A stretch of 64,000 bases of DNA from CAWDNM01 sp964521195 (GTDB lineage: Bacteria > Actinomycetota > Coriobacteriia > Anaerosomatales > JAAXUF01): positions 1-64,000 of the forward strand of contig CAZFRE010000005.1 in NCBI GenBank assembly GCA_964521195.1, in the 5' to 3' direction. A model generated the notes under the pieces. It saw only the letters and a list, made by a program, of their open reading frames with translations. It was not told where the DNA came from and searched no databases. Shown here in pieces: positions 16,978-24,457 of the stretch (the stretch's first letter is position 1; the number at the start of each line of letters is the position of its first letter). Made by a program: the position numbers and the translations under genes.

Positions 16978-18830
16978 CCCGCGTCGCGTGCGCTGAAGCC
17001 CGGCTCGAGCCGCTCGATGATCTCGCGCATCGACCCGGTGTCGCCCGCGTACGCGGCTGAGATGAGCGCGCGGATGTCCTCGTCGAAGTCGGTTTCGGGC
17101 AGCACGACGCGGTCGACTCGCAGAATCTTGTCGCGCTCGGTGGGCAGCAGCGATTCCGTCTCGGTGACGAGCGACTCGTGGAGCTTCTCGCCCGGGCGCA
17201 ACCCCACGAACTCGATGTCGGCCGGCACGCCGGAAAGCGCGATCATCTTGCGGGCGAGCTCGACGATCTTGACCGGCTCGCCCATCTCCAGCACGAAGAT
17301 GTCGCCCGGCTTGCCGATCGCCTGCGCCTGCAGCACGAGGCGGGCGGCCTCCGGAATCGTCATGAAGTAGCGGGTCACGGCGGGGTCGGTAACCGTGAGC
17401 GGGCCGCCGTGACGCAGTTGCTCCTGGAAGATCGGCACCACCGAGCCGCGACTTGCGAGCACGTTGCCGAAGCGCACCGCGACGGCGTGTAGCTTCCCGC
17501 GCCGCATCGCGTCGAGCATCTCGCGCTCCGCGAGCGACTTGGTCAGGCCCATCACGTTGGCGGGCGCGACCGCCTTGTCGGTGGAGATGAGCACGAACCG
17601 CTCGACGCCGTGCTTCTCGCACGCCTCGATGACCTGCAACGTACCGAGCACGTTGGTCTTGACGGCCTCTTCGGGCGCGATCTCCATGAGCGGCACGTGC
17701 TTGTAGGCGGCCGCATGGAGCACCACGTCGGGCCGGTGCGCAGCGAACACCGCATCGAGCTTCTCGGCGTCGCGGATGTCGCAGATCGCCATGACCGGCA
17801 CGGTCTCGTTGAGCGCGCGAAGCTCGAGCCACAGCTCGTAGAGGCGCGTCTCGTCGATCTCGATGAGCACCAGCGTGGCGGGCGACATCGTCATGATCTG
17901 TCGGCAGAGCTCCGAGCCGATCGACCCGGCGGCACCGGTGACCGCCACCACCTTGCCCGCGAGCGTCGAGCGCACCTGCTCGACGTCGATGCCGGTGGGT
18001 TCCCTACCGAGCAGGTCTTCCACGTCGACGCTGCGCAGGTCGCGCAGGCTCACCGAGCCCTTCGCGATCACGAGTGCCGGCATGATGCGGGTCTGGACGT
18101 CGGCATCAGCGGCGGTGTTGAGGATGGCGCGCACCGTCTCGCGGGGAGCCGACGGCATGGCGACGATGATCTCCTCGACCTCGCGTGCCGCGACGATGTC
18201 GGCGAGGTCTTCGGTGCGACCGAGCACCGGCACGCCGCCGATGGTACGGCCGCGCAGCGCGGGCTGGTCGTCGAGGAAGCCGACGACGGACAGGCCGAGG
18301 TCGGGCCTGCTCTGGATCTCGCGCAGCAGCAGGGACGCGGCGCTGCCCGCGCCCACGATCAGCACGCGCCGCCCCGCTCCCGTGCGCGACGACTGCACGT
18401 ACACGAACACGCGCGCGGCCATGCGTGCCGCCGCAGCGCCGAGGAAGACGAGCAGCGCCTGGATGAGCACGACGCCGAGCGGCACCGGCCGATACATCCC
18501 CTCGATGCGCACGAACGTGTCGGCGAGCAGGAGCACGCTGACACCGAGCGCCACAGCGCCGGAGAGCTTGATGAGCGTGTCCACGCCCACGTAGCGCAGC
18601 ACGAGGCGGTAGAGCCCGAAGAGCGCGAAGAGCGTCACGTACACGGCGATCGCGAGCACCGTGAAGGGCAGCTGGTACGGGGCGAAGTCCGGCTGCGCGA
18701 GGCCCTCGAACCGCAGGTAGTAGGCCGCGACGGTCGCCACCACGATCACCGCGATGTCGATGGCGACAAGCATGGAGTTCCACAGCCGCCCGGTCGCACG
18801 CACCTTCGCGAACGCGTCGCCGAGACTCAT
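16974..18830 (-). CDS. Membrane UDP-GlcNAc 4,6-dehydratase (PglF/WbpM/CapD type)
   Basis: A 618-residue protein with four or five N-terminal membrane helices (residues about 15-125), a first Rossmann-like domain (VLIVGAGSAASLLL) and a C-terminal SDR domain. The SDR domain has the NAD motif VTGAAGSIGSELCRQI near residue 296, YKHVPLMEIAPEEAVKTN, and ISTDKAVAPANVMGLTK. The usual catalytic tyrosine is replaced by methionine (NVMGxTK), as known for the long WbpM/PglF/FlaA1 branch. It should convert UDP-GlcNAc to the 4-keto-6-deoxy sugar at the inner membrane. It is the last gene of a five-gene operon; the ATG overlaps the aminotransferase stop by 4 bases, so the two likely work in sequence. Confidence 0.92.
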   Translation of the reverse strand: MSLGDAFAKVRATGRLWNSMLVAIDIAVIVVATVAAYYLRFEGLAQPDFAPYQLPFTVLAIAVYVTLFALFGLYRLVLRYVGVDTLIKLSGAVALGVSVLLLADTFVRIEGMYRPVPLGVVLIQALLVFLGAAAARMAARVFVYVQSSRTGAGRRVLIVGAGSAASLLLREIQSRPDLGLSVVGFLDDQPALRGRTIGGVPVLGRTEDLADIVAAREVEEIIVAMPSAPRETVRAILNTAADADVQTRIMPALVIAKGSVSLRDLRSVDVEDLLGREPTGIDVEQVRSTLAGKVVAVTGAAGSIGSELCRQIMTMSPATLVLIEIDETRLYELWLELRALNETVPVMAICDIRDAEKLDAVFAAHRPDVVLHAAAYKHVPLMEIAPEEAVKTNVLGTLQVIEACEKHGVERFVLISTDKAVAPANVMGLTKSLAEREMLDAMRRGKLHAVAVRFGNVLASRGSVVPIFQEQLRHGGPLTVTDPAVTRYFMTIPEAARLVLQAQAIGKPGDIFVLEMGEPVKIVELARKMIALSGVPADIEFVGLRPGEKLHESLVTETESLLPTERDKILRVDRVVLPETDFDEDIRALISAAYAGDTGSMREIIERLEPGFSARDAG

Positions 18831-20047
18831 CGGGTGGCCACCTCGAGCACCTTGACCGTAGCCGCGATCGTGTCGTCGATGTCGGCGTCGCCGAGGGTGG
18901 GGTGCACGTGGAAGGCGAGCGAGGTCTCATGCACCTGCGCGGCGACCGGGAGCCGCTTGGCGGGGCCGAGTCCTGCGCGCACGAACGCCTCCTCGCGGTA
19001 GATCTCCGCGCAGCCGCCGTAGCGCACGGGCGTGCCCTCGGCGGTGATGGCGTCGGCGATACGGTCGCGGGACCAACCCTCGGCGAGCGCGTCGAGATCG
19101 AGGTAGGCGTACAGCCGGTAGAAGCCGTGTTCGATGTCGGCCGCGGGCAACGGGACGCGGAGCGCCGGGATCGCCGAGAGCCCCTCAGCGAGGCGTAGGG
19201 CGTTGTGGGTGCGACGTTCGTGCCAGCCGGGCAGCTTCGCGAGGCCGGCCCGGCCGATGGCCGCGGAGAACTCGTCGAGGCGCCAGTTGGTGCCGAAGGA
19301 GTCGTGCAGCCACTTGAACGACGTGGGGCCGGTCATGAAGGCGACGTCGTTGACCTTGTCGTAGGACTTGCCATGGTCCTTGTACGCCCACGCTCGCTTG
19401 TACGCGTCGGTTTCGTCGAGCAGCAGCATGCCGCCCTCGCCGACAGGTAGGATCTTGTCCTGGCAGAACGAGAACGCCGCGGCGTGGCTCCCGAGTGCGC
19501 CCACGGGGCGGCCGCGGTAGGTGGCTCCGTGCGCCTGCGCGCAGTCCTCGATGACGATGAGGTCGCGCGCGGCGGCCAGCGCGAGCAGCGGCTCCATGTC
19601 CACCGGCCATCCACCCAGGTGCACGGGGATGATGGCGCGGGTGTTCTCGGAGAGGACGGGTTCGACCGTGCTCACGGTGAGATTGCTGCTGTCGATGTCG
19701 ATGTCGGCGCAGACAGGTGTCGCACCCACGGCCACGACCGAACTTGCGGTGGCGATGAACGTGCGTGCGGGCACGACGACCTCGTCGCCCGGACCGATGC
19801 CGAAGGTGCGCAGCGCCAGCTCGAGCGCCACGGTGCCGTTCGTGAGCGCGATGGCGTGCGCACGTCCGATCGCCTCGGCGTACTCGGCTTCGAAGCGCCG
19901 GCCCTGCTCGCCGGTCCAGTAGTTGATGCGGCCGGAGCGGGCGACCTCGCTGACGGCGGCGATCTCCTCGTCGCCGGGCGCGGGCCAGCCGGGAAGCGGC
20001 GCGGTGCGGACGGCGGGGCCGCCGTCGATGGCAAGGATGGGGGACAC
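18827..20047 (-). CDS. DegT/DnrJ/EryC1-type sugar aminotransferase (PglE-like)
   Basis: A 406-residue PLP enzyme. GRINYWTGEQGRRFEAEYA and NGTVALELAL are typical N-terminal motifs, IEDCAQAHG is the co-factor-stacking region, and FSFCQDKILPVGEGG carries the lysine (Lys198) that forms the Schiff base. Family knowledge and context predict amination of the 4-keto sugar from the neighbouring dehydratase, giving UDP-4-amino-4,6-dideoxy-GlcNAc. The start is GTG 20047: GAGGAG lies 4 bases upstream and the acetyltransferase stop is one base away. Longer in-frame starts would overlap that gene needlessly. The ATG of the next gene overlaps its stop. Confidence 0.92.
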   Translation of the reverse strand: MSPILAIDGGPAVRTAPLPGWPAPGDEEIAAVSEVARSGRINYWTGEQGRRFEAEYAEAIGRAHAIALTNGTVALELALRTFGIGPGDEVVVPARTFIATASSVVAVGATPVCADIDIDSSNLTVSTVEPVLSENTRAIIPVHLGGWPVDMEPLLALAAARDLIVIEDCAQAHGATYRGRPVGALGSHAAAFSFCQDKILPVGEGGMLLLDETDAYKRAWAYKDHGKSYDKVNDVAFMTGPTSFKWLHDSFGTNWRLDEFSAAIGRAGLAKLPGWHERRTHNALRLAEGLSAIPALRVPLPAADIEHGFYRLYAYLDLDALAEGWSRDRIADAITAEGTPVRYGGCAEIYREEAFVRAGLGPAKRLPVAAQVHETSLAFHVHPTLGDADIDDTIAATVKVLEVATR

Positions 20048-20048
20048 G

Positions 20049-20660
20049 CTACTCCTCTGTCGGCCGCAACGGGCGGGCGGGGACACCGGCATAGAGCTCG
20101 TCGTCGGGGACGTCGCGCACGACCGAGGAGCCGGCGCCGATGACGGTCCATTCCCCGATCGAGCGTGTGGGGATGACCGTGCAGCCGGCGCCGATCAGGG
20201 TACCGGCGCCGACGCGCACCCCGCCGCACAGACCCGTCATCGGCCCCACATGCGCGTGGTCGCCGATGAGGCAGTCGTGGTCGACGGTGCAGCTCGTGTT
20301 GAGGATGACGTTGTCGCCGATGCGCGTGTCGACGTTGACCACGACGCCGCCGGCTATGAAGGTGCCGCCGCCGATCTCGACTCCGTTGGCGATCGTCGCA
20401 GACGGGTGTACCACGACCGCGGGGCGCATGCCGGTCTCGAGGTACTCGTCGAACAGCGCAGCGCGGGCACGGTTGTCGCCCACCGCGATGACGAACGCGT
20501 CGGCCTTCAACTCGTCAGGCGTCGCCGAGATCGGGATGCCGAGCAGGTCGGTGCGCCCCTGCGCGTCGCCGACCACGCCGGCGATGTCGAACTTGGCAGC
20601 ACGCGCCGCGTCGATGATGACCTTGGCGTGTCCGCCGGCCCCGACTATGAGCAGCCTCAC
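20049..20660 (-). CDS. NeuD/PglD-type sugar O/N-acetyltransferase
   Basis: A 203-residue protein. The N-terminal half is a PglD_N Rossmann-like nucleotide-sugar-binding domain (VRLLIVGAGGHAKVIIDAA); the C-terminal half is hexapeptide beta-helix (VEIGGGTFIAGGVVVNVDTRIG, GDNVILNTSCTVDHDC, VRVGAGTLIGAGCTVIP), ending VPARPLRP. The histidine in VDHD matches the catalytic base of PglD. It should N-acetylate the 4-amino group using acetyl-CoA to give UDP-diNAcBac. GTG 20660 follows GGGAGGATTC, a strong ribosome site. It sits between the initiating transferase and the aminotransferase, in pathway order reversed. Confidence 0.92.
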   Translation of the reverse strand: MRLLIVGAGGHAKVIIDAARAAKFDIAGVVGDAQGRTDLLGIPISATPDELKADAFVIAVGDNRARAALFDEYLETGMRPAVVVHPSATIANGVEIGGGTFIAGGVVVNVDTRIGDNVILNTSCTVDHDCLIGDHAHVGPMTGLCGGVRVGAGTLIGAGCTVIPTRSIGEWTVIGAGSSVVRDVPDDELYAGVPARPLRPTEE

Positions 20661-21337
20661 GAATCCTCCCGGTCGTTGTTCGTCGGCCCGGTGCCGGCGA
20701 ACGGTTCCATCGTCGCGCTTCCCGCAGACGTCACGCCTTCTCGGCGAACGACCGTGGCGGCCGTCATGAACAGGATCTTGAGGTCGAGCGGAAGCGACCT
20801 GTTGTCCACGTACCAGACGTCCATCTCGAAGCGCTCGTCCCACGACACGGCGTTGCGGCCGTTGACCTGCGCCCAGCCGGTGATGCCGGGACGGACCTCG
20901 TGCCTGCGGGCCTGCTCCGCATTGTAGCGCGGGAGGTACTCCACGAGCAGCGGGCGCGGCCCGACGACGCTCATGTGGCCGAGCAGCACGTTCGCGAGTT
21001 CCGGCAGCTCGTCGAGGGAGGTCGAGCGCAGGACGCGGCCGAAGCGCGTGAGACGCTCGGCGTCGGAGGCGACTGCGGCGACATCGCCGGTGGCGGCGGT
21101 GTCGCCGGCGGGCCCGGGCGCGTCGCGCATCGTGCGGAACTTGTAGAGCGTGAAGACGCTGCCGTCCTTGCCGGGTCGCTGCTGCCGGAAGAGCACCGGC
21201 GAACCGAGGTTGACACGCACGAGCACCGCGACGATCGCGAGGACGGGACTCAAGATGACGAGCAGTGCCGCGGCGGCGACGAAGTCGAGCGCACGCTTGA
21301 CGGGGTCGTAGGCGCGATGTGAACGGATCTCGCTCAC
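20657..21337 (-). CDS. Initiating phosphoglycosyltransferase (PglC-like, Bac_transf)
   Basis: A 226-residue monotopic phosphoglycosyltransferase. One hydrophobic re-entrant segment (KRALDFVAAAALLVILSPVL) is followed by GSPVLFRQQRPGKDG and FTLYKFRTMRD, then STSLDELPELANVLLG with the catalytic Asp-Glu pair, MSVVGPRPLLVEYLPRY and RPGITGWAQVNGRN. It transfers a phospho-sugar from a UDP-sugar to undecaprenyl phosphate on the cytoplasmic face, starting glycan assembly. The short length and the neighbours point to a diNAcBac-like sugar. GTG 21337 overlaps the radical SAM stop by 4 bases (GTGA). The stop overlaps the acetyltransferase start. Confidence 0.93.
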   Translation of the reverse strand: MSEIRSHRAYDPVKRALDFVAAAALLVILSPVLAIVAVLVRVNLGSPVLFRQQRPGKDGSVFTLYKFRTMRDAPGPAGDTAATGDVAAVASDAERLTRFGRVLRSTSLDELPELANVLLGHMSVVGPRPLLVEYLPRYNAEQARRHEVRPGITGWAQVNGRNAVSWDERFEMDVWYVDNRSLPLDLKILFMTAATVVRREGVTSAGSATMEPFAGTGPTNNDREDS

Positions 21338-22320
21338 GCGCCGGGTGCGCTCGGAGGCGTGCCGGGCCGCGGCGCAGGCGCCGTCGTCCACTCGCTCAGG
21401 TGGCGCTGGGTGGGCGCCCAGTCGAACTGCATGCGGTTGCCGAAGTCGCAGTTGGTGCACCAGTGCACGGGGTTTCGCAGGAACGAGAAGACGAGCTCGG
21501 GGTCGGGTTCGTCTCGGATGCCGATCCAGTCGGTCGGGTAGACCTGCAGGCCCGGCAGGCGGAATCGCTCGCGGAACACGTCTCCGAACGCCACGTACGC
21601 ACACGGGTACAGCCTTCCGTCACGCAGCAGCGGCCGGTTGTAGAAGCCTTGGCATTGACGGAACGACTCGGCCGGGTCGGCGATGGCGCGGGGGTCGATG
21701 GGGAGCTTGGACTTCTCGGAACCGTCGACCCACTCGACCTTCACGCCACGCTGCTTGCCCATGAGGTCGATCTCGAGCGCGGGCACGTCGACGGGGTACA
21801 GGTCGACGAGCAGCGTGATGCGGTCCTGGGCGAGCGCGTCCCAGAACGGCTCGTCCTGCGCCATCAGCAGGGTGCCGTTGGTGCGCAGCGTGATGCGCGC
21901 CTTCTTGAACGTGGCGCGCGTGACCTTGCAGAACTCGAGCACCTGCGGGTGAAGCAGCGGCTCGCCGCCCACGAGGTGCACCCGACGCACCGCCGAGAAG
22001 AGCCCGGCCATGCGCGCCATGTCCTCCGTGAACTCCGTAAGGTCGGCGAAGGCGGGCTCGCACATGGTGGCGAACCGATCACAGCCTTTGCATTCGAGGT
22101 TGCAGTGGTCCACGAGATGCACTTCGAACTGGAACAGCACCGGCTTGCGCTTGAGCACCTTGCGGCGCAGCCAGATCACCGATTCCGGATCACGAGTGAC
22201 GAGCGAGCGCGGCCGTCCCGGGCGCTTGAACTCGATGGTCGCGGGCGCCTCGGACTTGTCCGGGAAGACGCGCTGGCTCAAGCGCGTCATGGCGTGGGAT
22301 AGCTGCTCGAATCTGCTCAT
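21334..22320 (-). CDS. Radical SAM protein, glycan-cluster type (paralogue B)
   Basis: A 328-residue protein with CX3CX2C at Cys73, Cys77 and Cys80 (DHCNLECKGC), LVGGEPLLHPQ and LRTNGTLL. Like paralogue A at 9608 it has later cysteines in CQGFYNRPLLRDGRLYPC and WCTNC, close matches to that protein, although one auxiliary-site cysteine of A (NNCP) is arginine here (YNRP). The N-terminus is longer by about 36 residues. Its position as first gene of the operon making a bacillosamine-type lipid-linked sugar suggests it modifies that glycan or its carrier; this is inference. A minus-strand TATACT only six bases before the ATG suggests a leaderless mRNA. Confidence 0.88.
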   Translation of the reverse strand: MSRFEQLSHAMTRLSQRVFPDKSEAPATIEFKRPGRPRSLVTRDPESVIWLRRKVLKRKPVLFQFEVHLVDHCNLECKGCDRFATMCEPAFADLTEFTEDMARMAGLFSAVRRVHLVGGEPLLHPQVLEFCKVTRATFKKARITLRTNGTLLMAQDEPFWDALAQDRITLLVDLYPVDVPALEIDLMGKQRGVKVEWVDGSEKSKLPIDPRAIADPAESFRQCQGFYNRPLLRDGRLYPCAYVAFGDVFRERFRLPGLQVYPTDWIGIRDEPDPELVFSFLRNPVHWCTNCDFGNRMQFDWAPTQRHLSEWTTAPAPRPGTPPSAPGA

Positions 22321-22326
22321 GAGCTG

Positions 22327-22332
22327 AGTATA
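22327..22332 (-). promoter_or_regulatory. Candidate -10 box TATACT, leaderless start
   Basis: On the minus strand GGGCTATACT is followed by six bases and then the ATG of the radical SAM gene at 22320. With a normal 6-7 base spacing the transcript would begin at the start codon. No ribosome site could fit in that space. Confidence 0.4.
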
Positions 22333-22348
22333 GCCCGCCGAGCCGGAC

Positions 22349-23284
22349 TCAGGACTGCGCTTCGAACCAGTCGATCGTCGCGCGCAGGCCTTCGTCGAAG
22401 CCAGTGGTCGCCTCGAAGCCGAAGCGGTCCTTCGCGCGGCTCGTGTCGAGCTTGCGGCGCGGCTGGCCGTCGGGCTTGGTCGCGTCCCACACTAGCTCGC
22501 CGGCAAAGCCGGTGAGCGCGGCGATCTTCTCGGCGAGGTCACGGATGGTGATCTCGAAGCCGGCGCCGACGTTGATGGGCTCGGGCTCGTCGTAGCGCTC
22601 GGTGGCAAGCACGATCGCCTCGGCGGCGTCGGCGGCGTAGAGGAACTCGCGGCTCGCGTTCCCCGTGCCCCACAGCGTGATGTGGTCCGCGCCCGCGTCA
22701 CGCGCCTCGACGCACTTGCGGATGATCGCGGGGATCACGTGGCTCGTGACCGGGTCGAAGTTGTCACGCGGGCCGTAGAGGTTGACCGGCAGCAGGAAGA
22801 CGCCGTCCATGCCGTACTGCTGGCGGTAGCTCTGCAGCTGCACGAGGAGCGCCTTCTTCGCGATGCCGTAGGGCGCGTTGGTCTCCTCGGGGTAGCCGTT
22901 CCACAGGTCGTCTTCGTGGAAGGGGATGGGCGTGAACTTGGGATACGCGCACACGGTGCCGAGGCACACGAACTTGCTCACGCCCGCGAGACGCGCCTGC
23001 TCGATGAGCTGGATGCCCATCATCGCGTTCTCGTAGAAGAAGCGTCCCGGCTCGAGCATGTTGGCGCCGATGCCGCCGACGACCGCCGCGAGGTGGATGA
23101 TGACGTCGGGTCGGCCGGCGCCGAGCGCGGCCACGATGTCGCACTCGCGCGTGAGGTCGAAGTCGGACTTGCGGGGCGCGAACACCTCGGTGCAGCCGCG
23201 GGCGGCAAGCGCCTCGAGCACGAACGAGCCGAGGAACCCGCCACCACCGGTGACCATGACGCGCTTGGTAGCCAGATCGATCAT
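22349..23284 (-). CDS. GDP-L-fucose synthase-like SDR epimerase/reductase
   Basis: A 311-residue extended SDR. VMVTGGGGFLGSFVLEAL is the NAD(P)-binding motif. HLAAVVGGIGANMLEPGRFFYEN closely follows the AAxVGGI.AN block of Fcl/WcaG. LGTVCAYP and APYGIAKKAL hold the Ser/Cys position and the YxxxK catalytic pair. Fcl converts GDP-4-keto-6-deoxymannose to GDP-L-fucose. However, no GDP-mannose 4,6-dehydratase gene is in the window, so the substrate could be another 4-keto sugar. GAGAGG precedes ATG 23284. It lies 28 bases upstream of the radical SAM gene on the same strand and may be co-transcribed with it. Confidence 0.82.
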   Translation of the reverse strand: MIDLATKRVMVTGGGGFLGSFVLEALAARGCTEVFAPRKSDFDLTRECDIVAALGAGRPDVIIHLAAVVGGIGANMLEPGRFFYENAMMGIQLIEQARLAGVSKFVCLGTVCAYPKFTPIPFHEDDLWNGYPEETNAPYGIAKKALLVQLQSYRQQYGMDGVFLLPVNLYGPRDNFDPVTSHVIPAIIRKCVEARDAGADHITLWGTGNASREFLYAADAAEAIVLATERYDEPEPINVGAGFEITIRDLAEKIAALTGFAGELVWDATKPDGQPRRKLDTSRAKDRFGFEATTGFDEGLRATIDWFEAQS

Positions 23285-23362
23285 GGGAGAGCCCTCTCGT
23301 ACGGTGTCATCTCACGTCGCGCACGTGCGACGCGAACCACTCTAGCACCATGCTCCGGCAGG

Positions 23363-24340
23363 TCAGCCATCCAGGTCAGATGCGTCCGGAGCAGCAAGCA
23401 GCTGACGGAACAGCGAAGGCCGACTCGCCAGGGCGATCCAGCCCAGTCCCACACTCCACCACAGTGTTGCGAGGCGCTGAATCATCGTCGCGGCAGACGC
23501 GCTTGCGCCTGGCATTCCTGCAGCGACGAGGATGCCGACCATCGAGGCCTCTGTGAGACCGATGCCGCCAGGCAGGAACGTGAATGCACCCACTATCGCC
23601 GAGACAGCGTGCACCGAGATGGCACCGAGCACCCCGAACTTCGTGAAGCCGACGGTGTGGAGGCACCACGCGAACCCGAGTCCTTCAAGACCCCACGCGA
23701 CGACTGATGCTGGCACCGACCACGCCATCGTGCGCCAGGTGAGCGCACGTTGGATCGTCGACGAGATCGCGCTCGCTGAGGCGTGATGCCGCTTCGCCCA
23801 CTCCCGACCCTCGATGAACTTCAAGGCGACCTCGTGGAACCGCCGGGAACTCGCGACCGCGGTACCTGCGACGATCACGCCCAGCGCCATCACGAGGGCC
23901 CACATGTTGCCGCCGATGGTCCACAGCCCACCAAGCGACAGGAAGCAGACAGCGATGAGGTCGGCGAGTCGCTCGGAGAAGACCAGCGCAATGCCACGGG
24001 TCATCGGCATGCCCGCGACATTGCTGGCCAACCACGGTTTGAGCACCTCGCCAACGCGGCCGGGCGTCACCGCCATGGTCTGCCCTGAGAAGTGCAGGTA
24101 GAGCGCGTCTTTGGTCGAAACGGGGTAGCCGATCGCGCGCATGAGGGCGCCCCAGCGGATGCCGCGCAACGTGAAGCTGACCGCATTCAGTGCGAGCATG
24201 CCCACGAAGACCTGCAGTGGGAACGCGCGCAGCGCCGCGGCCATTTCGCCGGCGTCGGTCAGGAACGCGAGCGCCGCGTATACGAGTACGCTTGCGAGTG
24301 CAGCGATGACGATGCCGGCGACGATCCGTCGTGGGTTCAT
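23363..24340 (-). CDS. LPG_synthase_TM / UPF0104 family membrane protein
   Basis: A 325-residue protein with about eight membrane spans, matching PF03706 (AglD2/YbhN family): LRGIRWGALMRAIGYP, TMAVTPGRVGEVLKPWL, then ERLADLIAVCFLSLGG and FLPGGIGLTEASMVGIL. The PGRxGE and PGGxGxxE motifs are the family's signatures. Members include lysyl-phosphatidylglycerol flippase domains and proteins of unknown role often found in glycan loci; transport of a lipid is possible. I start at ATG 24340; a minus-strand GATAAT ends seven bases before it, suggesting a leaderless message. It is divergent from the Wzy_C/TPR gene. Confidence 0.82.
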   Translation of the reverse strand: MNPRRIVAGIVIAALASVLVYAALAFLTDAGEMAAALRAFPLQVFVGMLALNAVSFTLRGIRWGALMRAIGYPVSTKDALYLHFSGQTMAVTPGRVGEVLKPWLASNVAGMPMTRGIALVFSERLADLIAVCFLSLGGLWTIGGNMWALVMALGVIVAGTAVASSRRFHEVALKFIEGREWAKRHHASASAISSTIQRALTWRTMAWSVPASVVAWGLEGLGFAWCLHTVGFTKFGVLGAISVHAVSAIVGAFTFLPGGIGLTEASMVGILVAAGMPGASASAATMIQRLATLWWSVGLGWIALASRPSLFRQLLAAPDASDLDG

Positions 24341-24347
24341 GCCGCCG

Positions 24348-24353
24348 ATTATC
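24348..24353 (-). promoter_or_regulatory. Candidate -10 box GATAAT, leaderless start
   Basis: The minus strand reads GCGATAATCGGCGGC and then ATG 24340. The seven-base gap puts the expected transcription start at or next to the A of the ATG, a second leaderless candidate in this window. Confidence 0.38.
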
Positions 24354-24457
24354 GCATTCGGCCGGGGAGTGCGTCGGGTCGCGATTGCTCGCGGCGCGGG
24401 ATGCTCGGATAGACTGGAAGCCGTTCGCGGTCGTCCGACAAGGGTCGAGGAGCGTTG

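Noticed and set aside
16246..19001. Long open frames on both strands around the Wzy-like and dehydratase genes
   Set aside because: Both give Arg/Ala-rich low-complexity translations with no family motif, while the overlapping genes have full family signatures.
22349..23284. Claim of a complete GDP-fucose pathway
   Set aside because: Only an Fcl-like reductase is present; no GDP-mannose 4,6-dehydratase is seen in the window.
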